Notes: generated by a model from the sequence alone, not told the origin. 34,026 nt of DNA from an uncultured Clostridia bacterium (GCA_947624445.1 CANQKF010000017.1:1-34026); one strand, 5' to 3'. Shown: positions 22,509 through 30,638, numbered from the stretch's first letter. Numbers and translations are program-made.

Positions 22509-22957
22509 GGCTGCGGCTTCCAGCCGCGGCGCAGGGCGGCATACAGCCGCATGAAGGGCGCAAATTCCCCGAAACGGGCAAAGTAGACCTCGTCCGTCCA
22601 GCCCCGAGCGATGAGCAGTTCGCGCACGCATTTGAGCGCCGCCGCCTGCATGCGGTAATAGGAACGGGGCGCAAGCCCGCTCTCCTCCTGCGACATGCGC
22701 AGAAAATATTTCTCCGCGATACGGCGGTACCGCTCCCCCGTGAGCGCGGAGAGCACCTCGGTGAGCTCTTCAAAGAGCCCGCGGAGATAGGCCGCGAGCA
22801 AAAATTCGTCCGCGACCCCCGCCGCGGTCTCCTCTGCGGGACGGCGGCTCCCGAAGGAGAGCAGCGCACGGTTGCGCGCCGCGACTTCCGAAGCCTCCGC
22901 CAATCCGTTCAGGTAGGGATACCCATATAAAAATAACTTCACGATCTCGTTCTGCAT
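22259..22957 (-). CDS. RinA/DUF1492-like phage regulator with SOS-box promoter, run-on C-terminus
   Basis: The first 150 residues look genuine. A helical region is followed by an HTH of the sigma-region-4 kind (GERYRRIAEKYFLRMSQEES, then LAPRSYYRMQAAALKCVREL, residues 74-115), as in RinA/ArpU/DUF1492 late-gene regulators, which usually sit just before the terminase and are about 150 aa long. Residues 151-232 are Ser/Thr/Arg low-complexity sequence that is exactly antisense to the secreted-protein gene. The natural stop therefore seems lost, and the two genes are fused tail to tail. ATG at 22957 with GGGGAG unusually close. The promoter and LexA-like box lie at 23002-23027. The regulator role is inferred. 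Confidence 0.5.
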   Translation of the reverse strand: MQNEIVKLFLYGYPYLNGLAEASEVAARNRALLSFGSRRPAEETAAGVADEFLLAAYLRGLFEELTEVLSALTGERYRRIAEKYFLRMSQEESGLAPRSYYRMQAAALKCVRELLIARGWTDEVYFARFGEFAPFMRLYAALRRGWKPQPQKSCSSWFAGFLPRSASTATTTAAPHTARMRTICRTEEASDGGASEGSVSAGPAGTFRKSSFRSKESSSSAGMKPKVSPSST

Positions 22958-23001
22958 ACTCCCCTGCCCTGCGCCGAGCACTCCCTTGCACGGCGCGAAT
23001 A

Positions 23002-23015
23002 CAAACGTTTGTTCG
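23002..23015 (-). promoter_or_regulatory. LexA (SOS) box
   Basis: Minus strand CGAACAAACGTTTG matches the Gram-positive LexA consensus CGAACRNRYGTTYC at 13 of 14 positions and contains a perfect 12-base palindrome ACAAACGTTTGT (23001-23012). It lies six bases after the -10, over the predicted start of transcription, where LexA would block initiation. Confidence 0.7.
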
Positions 23016-23021
23016 TTTTTT

Positions 23022-23027
23022 ATTATA
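23022..23027 (-). promoter_or_regulatory. Extended -10 promoter of the phage-type regulator
   Basis: TGC-TATAAT on the minus strand; the -35 region is GC-rich without a good match, as is common for extended -10 promoters. Confidence 0.7.
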
Positions 23028-23095
23028 GCATATCCGCCCCGCCGCACGCCACCCGCTGTGCCAAAATTTTTCGGACTTTTTTTTGACGGAAAGCG

Positions 23096-23124
23096 TTGCG
23101 TTTCGCTCGCGCGCGTGTTATAAT
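23096..23124 (+). promoter_or_regulatory. Promoter giving a leaderless mRNA for the 852-aa protein
   Basis: TTGCGT (23096-23101), 17-base spacer, TATAAT (23119-23124). The ATG begins only 8 bases after the -10, so the 5' leader would be at most about 2-3 bases. Confidence 0.75.
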
Positions 23125-23132
23125 GAATACGT

Positions 23133-25691
23133 ATGAAATTTTTAAGAAGAGCAGCGGTCTTTGCCGTCGGGTTGGCGGCGTTTGTCCTCGCGCTTACGGG
23201 CGCGGGTCTTTCTGCGCGCACAAATGCGGCGACGGGCAGCGGCTCCCTCTTCCTGCCCTCCTCCTACGAACAATATTTAGCGCTCGAGGATCCGCAGGAC
23301 GTTGCCCTCTCGGAGATGCACATCGCCATTGCCGACGGCGACGTCCTCTATCTCTACGACCGCGCCGAAAACCGCTACACCGCGACCACGCTCGAAGAAG
23401 GGACCACCGTCTCCAAACTCGGCTTTGCGGGCGAGCAGCTCTTCGTGGCGGTGACGGGCGTCAACAACGCCTTCTATGAATACGACTTCCAAAGCAACAC
23501 CCTTGATCAGATTTCGGGCATCAACTGCTCCACCTTCCTCGCCGTGGGCGATACCCTCTATACGGCGACGGTGAGCAGCACGAGCACGACCATCGCTTCC
23601 TATCAGATCTCCGCCCTGCAATCGGGCACGGTGACCGCCAAAAATCTCGGCTCGCTCAAATTTAATGCCACCCCGTATATGGCTTATTCGGGAAATACGC
23701 TCTATTGCACCGTCAACGGACAAGTCTTTTATCCGGGCATTTCGGGGCAGTTCGGCGCCGATTCTTTCTATCTCTCTGCGCTCAATCCCTCTTTGGCGGA
23801 GAACGTCCGCTCGGTCTGCGCCTTCCGCGGCGAACTCTACTACACCGCGCAGGGCGGGCTCTATGCAAGCGATCTTACGGCGCACACGAGCCGTCTGCTC
23901 CTCGCGGGCGATGGGTTCGGCGCGCTCGCATCCCATGGTGAAACGCTCTATGCCGTCTGCGGGCAGTCCGTCCGCGAGATCTCCGTGGAGGAGACGGGCG
24001 CCGCCTACACGGGCTACGAGATCTCCGCGGCTTCTTCCTCCGTCAACCGCCTGAACGGCGCGGTGGATACGGCGCGGGCGGGTTCCCTGCTCGTCACTGC
24101 CGACGCGGGCAACCATCGGGTGAGCGTCTGCGACCTGCGCACGGGCGCCTGCGCGCAGATCCTTCCCCCCGATCCCGCCGCGTTTACCCCGCGCTTCGTC
24201 GCAACGGACGGCACGATCGTCGCCGCGGCGACCGACCGCACGATCTACACATGCACCTATGCGGCAGGGGAGGAGATGCGCTTCGAGGCGGCGGCGACCG
24301 CCGAGACCGCCATCCGCGGCATCGCCTGCGTCTATGGCGCCGTCTACTATGTGACGGGCAATGCCTATGGCAAGGTCGGCGGCGGAACGGTCTTTCACGA
24401 GGCGTACGGCTCCCCCGCGGCGCTCGCTTCGGACGTCTACGGCGGACTCTATGTAGCCTACGACAACCGCAGCGCGGTGCGCTTCTCCGAGCGGGAATTC
24501 CTCTCCGCGAGCGGGGGCGAAAAGCTCGATCTCACCCTGCCCGAGGGCTATGCTTCCCTCCGCGCAGACTTCGAGGGAAACCTCTATTATCTACAGGGGG
24601 GCGCCCTCTTTTGCAGTGCGGAGACGGCGCCGCTCCTCACCCTCCGCGGCGAGGATTTCGTCTGCACGGACGCCGCCCTGCCCGTCTCCTTCGCCCTCGG
24701 CTTCGAGGACAACGAGGTCTATTTCCTCTACGGGAACTTCATGGTCAAGACGGCGCAGGACGCGCTCGCCATCCCCACCCTCAACGAGATCTCGGCGGAG
24801 GGCGTGCGCGAAAAGGCCTTCTCCGTGCACGACGAAACAGGCCTTATCGTGGATATCCCCGCGGGGACGATCGGCGTCCGCACCGATCTCGATCTCCTCA
24901 AGGAGACCGACCCCGATTATTTCCCCTATGTCGCCCACTACCGCACCGAGGAGACAAAGCGCGGCGTGTTGCTCGCGACCAAGGATAGCTATGCGCTCGT
25001 CGTGCTCTATGAGATCGGCGAGAAGGACCGCGTGTACACCGCGAACCTCTTCCGCTTCGAGCCGACGGACAACGCCATGCTCCCCGAGGAGCAATATTGG
25101 GAACCAGAAACGGAGCCCCCTGTGCGCTATCTTTCGAACAGCGTCGGCGCCTATTGCTTCCCCTGCATGCACGGCGCGCTGCGCGGCGACGTCCTCGCGC
25201 GGGGCACCAAAGTGCTCGTGAAGGGCTACGTCACGATCGATCCAGAGCACGTCTACGCCCTCGTCGAGACCGTCGCGCGCGACGGAAAAACGGGGTACGT
25301 CCCCGCCTCTTATCTCACCGACGTCTCTCCCGAAGGGCAGGAAAACAGCGCCTTCGAGCCCGCCTATCTCAAGGCGAACAAGGCGGGCGTGGTGTTCACC
25401 GCGGACGACGGCACGACGATCACCGTCACCGAGCGCACCCGCGCGGAGTTCTCGCGCAACGATGACGGCACCTACACCGCGCGCATCACGCAGGACGGAA
25501 AGACGTATACGGCAACCGTCGAGGAGAGCGCGATCGACCGCGGCGACAGCGACGCGCTGCGCATCTCGCTCATCATCATTCTGACCGTGCTCGCCCTCCT
25601 CATCGTCGGCGTCTACTTCTTCCTCTTGCCACGTAAGCGGGGGGACGGTGCAGATCGTTCCGCAAAACGGGCGCAAAACCGTACCAAATAA
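23133..25691 (+). CDS. Large anchored extracellular beta-propeller / SH3-like protein
   Basis: 852 aa. Signal peptide MKFLRRAAVFAVGLAAFVLA up to about residue 33. A long run of NHL/propeller-like blades covers about 45-520 (DGDVLYLYDRAENRYTATTL, GEQLFVAVTGVNNAFYEYDF, GELYYTAQGGLYASDL, NAGNHRVSVCDLRTG). An SH3-like domain lies near 665-735 (ALRGDVLARGTKVLVKGYVT, ending GYVPASYLTDV), then a beta domain with a TITVTERTRAEFSRNDDGTY repeat. A transmembrane helix near 808-830 (SLIIILTVLALLIVGVYFFL) and a basic tail follow. It should sit in the membrane with the propeller outside, perhaps as a wall or envelope sensor. No Shine-Dalgarno; apparently leaderless. The last codons lie in a 29-base tandem repeat. 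Function unknown. Confidence 0.8.
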   Translation: MKFLRRAAVFAVGLAAFVLALTGAGLSARTNAATGSGSLFLPSSYEQYLALEDPQDVALSEMHIAIADGDVLYLYDRAENRYTATTLEEGTTVSKLGFAGEQLFVAVTGVNNAFYEYDFQSNTLDQISGINCSTFLAVGDTLYTATVSSTSTTIASYQISALQSGTVTAKNLGSLKFNATPYMAYSGNTLYCTVNGQVFYPGISGQFGADSFYLSALNPSLAENVRSVCAFRGELYYTAQGGLYASDLTAHTSRLLLAGDGFGALASHGETLYAVCGQSVREISVEETGAAYTGYEISAASSSVNRLNGAVDTARAGSLLVTADAGNHRVSVCDLRTGACAQILPPDPAAFTPRFVATDGTIVAAATDRTIYTCTYAAGEEMRFEAAATAETAIRGIACVYGAVYYVTGNAYGKVGGGTVFHEAYGSPAALASDVYGGLYVAYDNRSAVRFSEREFLSASGGEKLDLTLPEGYASLRADFEGNLYYLQGGALFCSAETAPLLTLRGEDFVCTDAALPVSFALGFEDNEVYFLYGNFMVKTAQDALAIPTLNEISAEGVREKAFSVHDETGLIVDIPAGTIGVRTDLDLLKETDPDYFPYVAHYRTEETKRGVLLATKDSYALVVLYEIGEKDRVYTANLFRFEPTDNAMLPEEQYWEPETEPPVRYLSNSVGAYCFPCMHGALRGDVLARGTKVLVKGYVTIDPEHVYALVETVARDGKTGYVPASYLTDVSPEGQENSAFEPAYLKANKAGVVFTADDGTTITVTERTRAEFSRNDDGTYTARITQDGKTYTATVEESAIDRGDSDALRISLIIILTVLALLIVGVYFFLLPRKRGDGADRSAKRAQNRTK

Positions 25692-25730
25692 AAAAACGGG
25701 AGCAAAACCGTACCAAATAAAAAAACGGGA
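25673..25730 (+). repeat. Two perfect tandem copies of a 29-base unit
   Basis: 25673-25701 and 25702-25730 are identical (start GCAAAACCGTACC, end AAAAAACGGGA). The first copy contains the stop codon of the 852-aa protein gene. A partial third match (GCAAAACGG) precedes them. Confidence 0.9.
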
Positions 25731-25766
25731 GCAGGGCTCCCTCCGAAATTCAAAGGCGGTAATTTC

Positions 25767-26774
25767 ATGGATTATCTTTCCCCTCTCGTGCCTTGTCGCG
25801 CCGATCCCTATCTCTACAAACACACCGACGGGAAGTATTATTTCACCGCGACCGTGCCGCAATACGACCGCGTCGAGATCCGCTGCGCGGATACGGTCAA
25901 CGGCATCGCCGCGGCCCCCGCGCGCGTCGTTTGGCGCAGGCACCCCGCAGGCGCCATGGCGTGCCATGTCTGGGCGCCCGAGATCCACTATATCATGGGC
26001 AAATGGGTCATCTATTTCGCCGCGGGGCACAAGCCCGGCATCTGGCGCATCCGCCCCTATGCCCTCATCTGCCTGGGCGACGACCCCATGAAGGATGAAT
26101 GGGTCGAGGGCGGCATGTTGCAGCGCGCCGAGGGCGATCCCTATCCCTTCACCGATTTCTCCCTCGATACGACCGTGTTCGAACACAGGGGGCATTGGTA
26201 TATTATTTGGGCGCAGAAGTTCGGCACCGCGGAGGTGAAGAAGGCGATCTCCAACCTCTACATCGCCGAGCTCGAGACCCCTACGAAGCTCAAAACCTTC
26301 CACGTCCTCCTCACCACGCCCGACTACGATTGGGAGCGCGACGGCGGCTTCTGGGTCAACGAGGGCCCCGCGATCCTCAAACACGGCGGCAAGATCTTCT
26401 GCACCTTCTCCGCCTCGGCGACGGGCGCCTGCTACTGCATGGGACTGCTCACCGCCGACGAGGACGCCGACCTGCTCGATCCCCGCAGCTGGAAAAAGGA
26501 CCGCTATCCCGTCTGCAAGACGGACGCCCGCCTCAAGATCTACGGCCCCGGGCACAACTGTTTCGTCGAGGGGGACGAGGGCGAACAGCTCTCCCTGCTC
26601 CACTTCCGCAACTACGAGAAGATCAACGGCGATCCGCTCAACGACCACAACCGCCATGCGCACGTCGTGCGGGTGACCTACGCCGAGGACGGCGCCCCGC
26701 GGTTCGTGTTCGACGAAGCCCGCCTCTACACCGCGCCCTTCGAGAACGAAAAGCAAAAGAACATCAACGCCTGA
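25767..26774 (+). CDS. Glycoside hydrolase family 43 (arabinofuranosidase/xylosidase type)
   Basis: 335-aa five-bladed propeller glycosidase that probably removes arabinose or xylose from plant polysaccharide fragments. Seen: the opening CRADPYLYKHTDGKYYFTAT with the general base Asp near residue 13; HVWAPEIHYIMGKWVIYFAA; SLDTTVFEHRGHWYIIWAQK with the pKa-modulating Asp; and FWVNEGPAILKHGGKIFCTF with the acid Glu. No signal peptide, so it acts inside the cell on imported oligosaccharides. Start ATG at 25767 with a weak AAAGGCGG. No transporter or other sugar gene is adjacent. Confidence 0.93.
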   Translation: MDYLSPLVPCRADPYLYKHTDGKYYFTATVPQYDRVEIRCADTVNGIAAAPARVVWRRHPAGAMACHVWAPEIHYIMGKWVIYFAAGHKPGIWRIRPYALICLGDDPMKDEWVEGGMLQRAEGDPYPFTDFSLDTTVFEHRGHWYIIWAQKFGTAEVKKAISNLYIAELETPTKLKTFHVLLTTPDYDWERDGGFWVNEGPAILKHGGKIFCTFSASATGACYCMGLLTADEDADLLDPRSWKKDRYPVCKTDARLKIYGPGHNCFVEGDEGEQLSLLHFRNYEKINGDPLNDHNRHAHVVRVTYAEDGAPRFVFDEARLYTAPFENEKQKNINA

Positions 26775-26790
26775 ACTTTTTCGGGCGCAA

Positions 26791-26815
26791 ACGGCTCCCG
26801 CGGGAGCCGTTTTTT
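26791..26815 (+). terminator. Terminator of the GH43 gene
   Basis: Perfect 20-base palindrome (ACGGCTCCCG / CGGGAGCCGT) followed by five or more T. Confidence 0.9.
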
Positions 26816-26837
26816 CAATAAAAACCTTCGCGCTTCA

Positions 26838-26843
26838 TATACT
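26838..26843 (+). promoter_or_regulatory. Candidate -10 for leaderless murG mRNA
   Basis: TATACT ends 6 bases before the murG ATG; there is no ribosome-binding site. The -35 match is weak (TTCAAT at 18 bases). Confidence 0.45.
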
Positions 26844-26849
26844 GTCTTT

Positions 26850-27899
26850 ATGAAGCGCATTTTGTTTACGGGCGGCGGGAGCGCGGGGCACGTCGTTCCC
26901 AATCTCGCCGTCATGCACGAGCTCCGCTATACCTATGCCCTCTCCTACATGGGCACGGACGGCATCGAAAAACGGCTGATCGCCGAGGCGGGCTTCCCCT
27001 TCCTCGAAGTCAACTGCCCCAAGCTCGTCCGCGCGTTCACCGCCGAAAATCTCAAGATCCCATTTCTGCTCGCCCGCGCCAAGCGCGCCGCGCGCGCCAT
27101 CCTCAAAGACGCCCCGCCCGATCTCGTCGTCTCCAAGGGCGGCTACGCGAGCTACCCCGCCGTGTGGGCGGCAAGCCGCCTCGGGATCCCCGTCATCACG
27201 CACGAGAGCGACCTCTCCCCCGGGCTGTGCACCCGCCTCATCGCCAAGAAGTGCCGGTACGTCCTCACTTCTTTTCCCGAGACGGCGCAAAAATTCGCAA
27301 ACGGCAGGTGGACGGGCTCCCCCGTGCGGCGGGAGGTCCTCTCGGGCGAACGCGACCGCGCCCGCCGCAAATTCCAGCTGCCGAAGGAGGGCAACGTCCT
27401 CCTCGTGTTCGGCGGGGGCAGCGGCAGCCGCGCCCTCAACGAGGCGATCGCGGCGCATCTCGGGAAACTCCTCAAAACCTTCTCCATCCTCCACCTCGCG
27501 GGGCGGGAGGCGAGCGAGACGCGGCTGGAAAAGGGGGGCGTATATGTGCGAAAGCCCTTCGAGACGGACATGGGCAGCGCATACGCCGCAGCGGACGCCG
27601 TTCTCGCCCGCGCGGGCAGCAACACCGTATTTGAACTGCTCGCCCTCAAAAAGCCCGCCCTGCTCGTCCCCCTCGGCAAGAATTCGCGGGGCGACCAAAC
27701 CGAGAACGCCCGCTACTTCGAGACGCGCGGACTCTGCCGCGTGCTCCCCGAGGCGCGCCTTGCGGAGCTCGTCCCCGCGCTGCAAGCCCTCCTGCAAGAT
27801 CGGGCGCTCCGCGAAAACCTCGCCGCGGCGGACTACCCCGACGGCACGGGGCGGGTGATCTCGGCGATCGAGGACGTCCTCGGCGGGGCGAGCGAGTAG
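26850..27899 (+). CDS. murG: MurG glycosyltransferase (lipid II synthesis)
   Basis: UDP-GlcNAc:lipid I N-acetylglucosaminyl transferase, the last intracellular step of peptidoglycan precursor synthesis, at the inner face of the membrane. 349 aa, usual length. Seen: N-terminal G-loop TGGGSAGHVVPN (residues 7-18); DLVVSKGGYASYPAVWAA; HESDLSPGL (usual HEQN/HESD...PG); second G-loop VFGGGSGSRALNEA; donor-binding ARAGSNTVFELLALKKPALLVPL; and DQTENARYFE. It is not in the usual mur/div cluster. No Shine-Dalgarno. Its last 67 bases are antisense to the end of yunB. Confidence 0.93.
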   Translation: MKRILFTGGGSAGHVVPNLAVMHELRYTYALSYMGTDGIEKRLIAEAGFPFLEVNCPKLVRAFTAENLKIPFLLARAKRAARAILKDAPPDLVVSKGGYASYPAVWAASRLGIPVITHESDLSPGLCTRLIAKKCRYVLTSFPETAQKFANGRWTGSPVRREVLSGERDRARRKFQLPKEGNVLLVFGGGSGSRALNEAIAAHLGKLLKTFSILHLAGREASETRLEKGGVYVRKPFETDMGSAYAAADAVLARAGSNTVFELLALKKPALLVPLGKNSRGDQTENARYFETRGLCRVLPEARLAELVPALQALLQDRALRENLAAADYPDGTGRVISAIEDVLGGASE

Positions 27900-28531
27900 C
27901 CGTTCCCGAAGAGGTCGGCCTGCAAAAAGGAATCGGGCACCTCCCCCGCGAGCACGCTCTCGCAGATGAGCACCTCCGTGAGCGAGGCAAAGTTGCTTGT
28001 CCCCGAGGGCAGGATGATGGAGATATCGGCGACGATCTCGAGGTAGACGGAGTGCTTGGTCTGGTTGATGCCCGCGCTCTCGAACGCCGAGGTGAACTTG
28101 CAGGCGACATTGGAGATGGGCAGGATCTTCATGCGCAGTTTGGGACCGAAGCCCGCGAGCGTCCCGATGCCCGAAAAGGCGCCGAGCGGGATCTCCACCC
28201 CGTTCTCGCTCATCGTCTGCAAATTCTGTTGGGACATGTAGGCGACGTCGCGCGCGATACGGTTGATCTGCAGGGCGTTGGAGGTGATTGCGGAGATCTT
28301 GCCCGTCTCGTCCCGCTCGATGCGGATGAGATCCTCGTAGCGCACTTCGTCGGAGAGGGTGTAATAGATGGCGTCATTGACGGCGACCGTCGTCACCGAG
28401 CGCATGTTCGCCTCCGCGACCGACTTCACGATGTGCGTCGCGTTGCGGTGGAAGAGCACGATGAGGATGAGCGCGGCGCACGGGATCGCAAGGAGCACAA
28501 TGCGCGTGCGCAGGCGGATACGATGCTTCAC
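27833..28531 (-). CDS. yunB: Sporulation protein YunB
   Basis: 232-aa membrane-anchored protein. In Bacillus, YunB is made in the mother cell under sigma-E and contributes to spore formation. One N-terminal transmembrane helix (IVLLAIPCAALILIVLF, residues 10-26), then an outside domain with AVNDAIYYTL, SNALQINRIARDVAYMSQQN, GVEIPLGAFSGIGTLAGFG and SAFESAGINQTKHSVYLEIV, the strongest family signature. The start is a GTG (28531) after GGATAGGA; the ATG two bases further up is out of frame and hits a stop at once. The last 20 or so codons overlap murG in antisense. No clear sigma-E promoter found. Confidence 0.92.
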   Translation of the reverse strand: MKHRIRLRTRIVLLAIPCAALILIVLFHRNATHIVKSVAEANMRSVTTVAVNDAIYYTLSDEVRYEDLIRIERDETGKISAITSNALQINRIARDVAYMSQQNLQTMSENGVEIPLGAFSGIGTLAGFGPKLRMKILPISNVACKFTSAFESAGINQTKHSVYLEIVADISIILPSGTSNFASLTEVLICESVLAGEVPDSFLQADLFGNGYSLAPPRTSSIAEITRPVPSG

Positions 28532-28659
28532 ATCCTATCCTATGCCCGTCCCGTCCCCCGTTATGCGCCGCCGTATCCTTTCTCTTGGCACGATTGCGGT
28601 GTGAAACCGTATCCCTTCGGCTAAAATAAAACCGCGATCTCTTCCCTTTGCAGCCGCGT

Positions 28660-28709
28660 CGCCACAACAAAAAACGGTTATTTCGAAAAATATCGAAATA
28701 ACCGTTTTT
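28660..28709. terminator. Bidirectional terminator between yunB and yigZ genes
   Basis: 17-bp perfect stem (28670-28686 with 28693-28709) flanked by A-rich sequence on the left and T runs on the right. On the minus strand it ends the tyrS-yigZ transcript. Confidence 0.9.
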
Positions 28710-28725
28710 GATGGATTTTTTATGA

Positions 28726-29352
28726 TTATTTTAGCGGAAACGGGTATAAATACTGCGCGCCCTGCGTGATTTCGACCTTGCCGCAGAAGCATTCCCGCAG
28801 CGCCTCTTGTACCCCGTCTTTCTCGCTGAGGCGCACGGCGAAGGTGAAGCGTGCCGCGGCGTCGTAGGCCGCTTTGAGCACCGCAAAACCGTTTCGGGCG
28901 AGGAAGCGGCGGAGGGTCCCTTCGTCGCCGTAGGAGACGGCGACGCACAGCTCGACGCACGCCTCGAAGCTCCGCTTCTCGCACGCCGCGACCGTGTCCG
29001 CCGCAATGCCCGCATAGGCCCGCGTGAGCCCGCCCGCGCCGAGCTTGACGCCGCCGAAGTACCGCACGACGGCAACGAGCGATTCGCACAGCCCCTGCGC
29101 GCGGAGGACGCCGAGGATGGGCATCCCCGCCGTTCCCTGCGGCTCGCCGTCGTCGGAAAAGCGTTGCAGGTTCCCGAGGCGGTCCGCGATGAAGCCGTAG
29201 CACACATGCGTCGCCGCGGGGTGCAGGGCGCGGAGCGCCGCAAGATAGGCGCGCGCGTCGTCCTCCCCCTCCACGCGGCGGCAATAGCCGAGAAAGCGGG
29301 ACTTCTCGATGACCCGCTCGGTCTGCGCTTCGCCGTAAACGCCGAGATACAT
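28726..29352 (-). CDS. YigZ / IMPACT family protein
   Basis: 208-aa protein of the UPF0029 (YigZ/YvyE) family. N-terminal IMPACT-type domain with SRFLGYCRRVEGEDDARAYL, then HVCYGFIADR, the signature DGEPQGTAGMPIL near residues 69-81, VVRYFGGVKLGAGGLTRAY and the DUF1949-type C-terminal half (ELCVAVSYGDEGTLRRFL). The family is linked to translation regulation in eukaryotes and is poorly understood in bacteria. Its ATG shares one base with the tyrS stop (TGATG), so it is translationally coupled to tyrS and ends at the 28660-28709 terminator. Confidence 0.93.
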   Translation of the reverse strand: MYLGVYGEAQTERVIEKSRFLGYCRRVEGEDDARAYLAALRALHPAATHVCYGFIADRLGNLQRFSDDGEPQGTAGMPILGVLRAQGLCESLVAVVRYFGGVKLGAGGLTRAYAGIAADTVAACEKRSFEACVELCVAVSYGDEGTLRRFLARNGFAVLKAAYDAAARFTFAVRLSEKDGVQEALRECFCGKVEITQGAQYLYPFPLK

Positions 29353-30542
29353 CAGCCGCGCACCACTTTCAGGTGCACTTTCTTGCCTTTGTGGAGGATG
29401 AACTCCCCCGCGGGCAGCGGCGCGAACACGTCGGCGATCTTCTCCTCGCCGATCGCAACGCCCCCCTGCTCCACGAGCCTTCTCGCCTCGCCGTTGGACT
29501 TGGCGACGCCCGTCTCCACGAGCATGGCGAGCACATTGGCGCACCCCGCGGAGATCGTGACGGTGGGCATCTCGCCGCCCGCCCCGAAGGCGCCGCGCGC
29601 CTCGGCCTGCGCCTTTTCGGCCTTCTCCTTCCCGTGCACCATCGCGGTGAGCTCGAAGGCGAGCCGTTCCTTGGCGGCGTTGATGCGCTCGTCGCGGAAG
29701 GCGCAGAGCGTCTGCACTTCCTCGAGCGGGAGGAAGGTGAGCAGCCGCAGGCAGTTCTCGACGTCGGCGTCCGCCGTGTTGCGCCAATATTGATAGAACT
29801 CGTAGGGCGACGTCTTGTTCTCGTCGAGCCACACGGCGCCCTTCTGGGTCTTGCCCATCTTCTTGCCCTCGCTCGTCGTGAGCAGCGCCGTCGTCATCGC
29901 ATAGGCGGGCTTGTGCTCGATCCTGCGGATGAGGTCCGCCCCCGCGAGAATGTTGCTCCACTGGTCGTCGCCGCCGAGCTCGAGCGCGCAGCCGTAGCGC
30001 TGGTTGAGCACGAGGAAGTCGTATGCCTGCATGAGCATGTAGTTGAATTCGAGGAAGGAGAGCCCCCGCTCCATGCGCGTCTTGAAGCACTCGGCGGTGA
30101 GCATCTTATTGACGGAGAAATGCACGCCGATGTCGCGCAAAAAGTCGATATAGTTGAGGCCGAGCAGCCAATCGGCGTTGTTGACGACGATCGCGGCGTT
30201 TTCGCCCTCGAAGCGGATGAACCGCGCCATCTGCTCCTTGAATCGGGCGACGTTGTGGGCGATCGTCTCCTTGGTCATCATCGCGCGCATGTCCGTCCTG
30301 CCCGAGGGATCCCCGACCATGGCGGTCCCGCCGCCGATGAGCACGATGGGCTTGTGCCCCGCGTCCTGCATGTGCTTCATGATGACGAGTTGCATAAAGT
30401 GCCCGACGTGCAGGCTGTCCGCCGTCGGATCGAAGCCGATATAGAAGGGAACGCTCTCCCTGCCCAAGAGCTCGTAGAGCTCATCTTCGTAGACGGTCTG
30501 CTTCAAAAATCCCCGCGCGCGCAGGGTATCCATGACGTTCAT
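29352..30542 (-). CDS. tyrS: Tyrosyl-tRNA synthetase
   Basis: Class I synthetase charging tRNA-Tyr. 396 aa, bacterial TyrRS type. Seen: [18 protein letters not shown] with the HIGH-like motif (HVGH) near residues 42-45; [45 protein letters not shown]; the KMSKS equivalent [15 protein letters not shown] near 227; and a C-terminal S4 RNA-binding domain ([20 protein letters not shown]). ATG at 30542 with AAGGGAG 8 bases upstream. Driven by a perfect consensus promoter with a 60-base leader. There is no room for a T-box, although many Firmicutes tyrS genes have one. Confidence 0.97.
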   Translation of the reverse strand: MNVMDTLRARGFLKQTVYEDELYELLGRESVPFYIGFDPTADSLHVGHFMQLVIMKHMQDAGHKPIVLIGGGTAMVGDPSGRTDMRAMMTKETIAHNVARFKEQMARFIRFEGENAAIVVNNADWLLGLNYIDFLRDIGVHFSVNKMLTAECFKTRMERGLSFLEFNYMLMQAYDFLVLNQRYGCALELGGDDQWSNILAGADLIRRIEHKPAYAMTTALLTTSEGKKMGKTQKGAVWLDENKTSPYEFYQYWRNTADADVENCLRLLTFLPLEEVQTLCAFRDERINAAKERLAFELTAMVHGKEKAEKAQAEARGAFGAGGEMPTVTISAGCANVLAMLVETGVAKSNGEARRLVEQGGVAIGEEKIADVFAPLPAGEFILHKGKKVHLKVVRG

Positions 30543-30574
30543 CGGTAAACTCCCTTCCCGCAGCCCTTGCCGCG

Positions 30575-30600
30575 GGACGTCCGCCCGTTTTCGGGGGGAC
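30575..30600 (-). promoter_or_regulatory. Hairpin in the tyrS leader
   Basis: GTCC-c-CCCG-aaaa-CGGG-c-GGAC on the minus strand, one C-C mismatch in an otherwise paired stem. It lies right after the start of transcription; possible stability element. Confidence 0.45.
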
Positions 30601-30609
30601 CGTATGTAC

Positions 30610-30638
30610 ATTATACACGCGCATGCCGCCGATGTCAA
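30610..30638 (-). promoter_or_regulatory. Perfect sigma-A promoter of tyrS
   Basis: TTGACA (30633-30638), 17-base spacer, TATAAT (30610-30615) on the minus strand: 12 of 12 consensus bases with ideal spacing. Confidence 0.93.

Noticed and set aside
25673-25730. Repeat considered as a CRISPR remnant
   Set aside because: The two units are directly adjacent with no spacers and there are no cas genes.
30543-30604. T-box riboswitch before tyrS
   Set aside because: Leader is only about 60 bases with no AGGGTGGNACCGCG-type T-box sequence.
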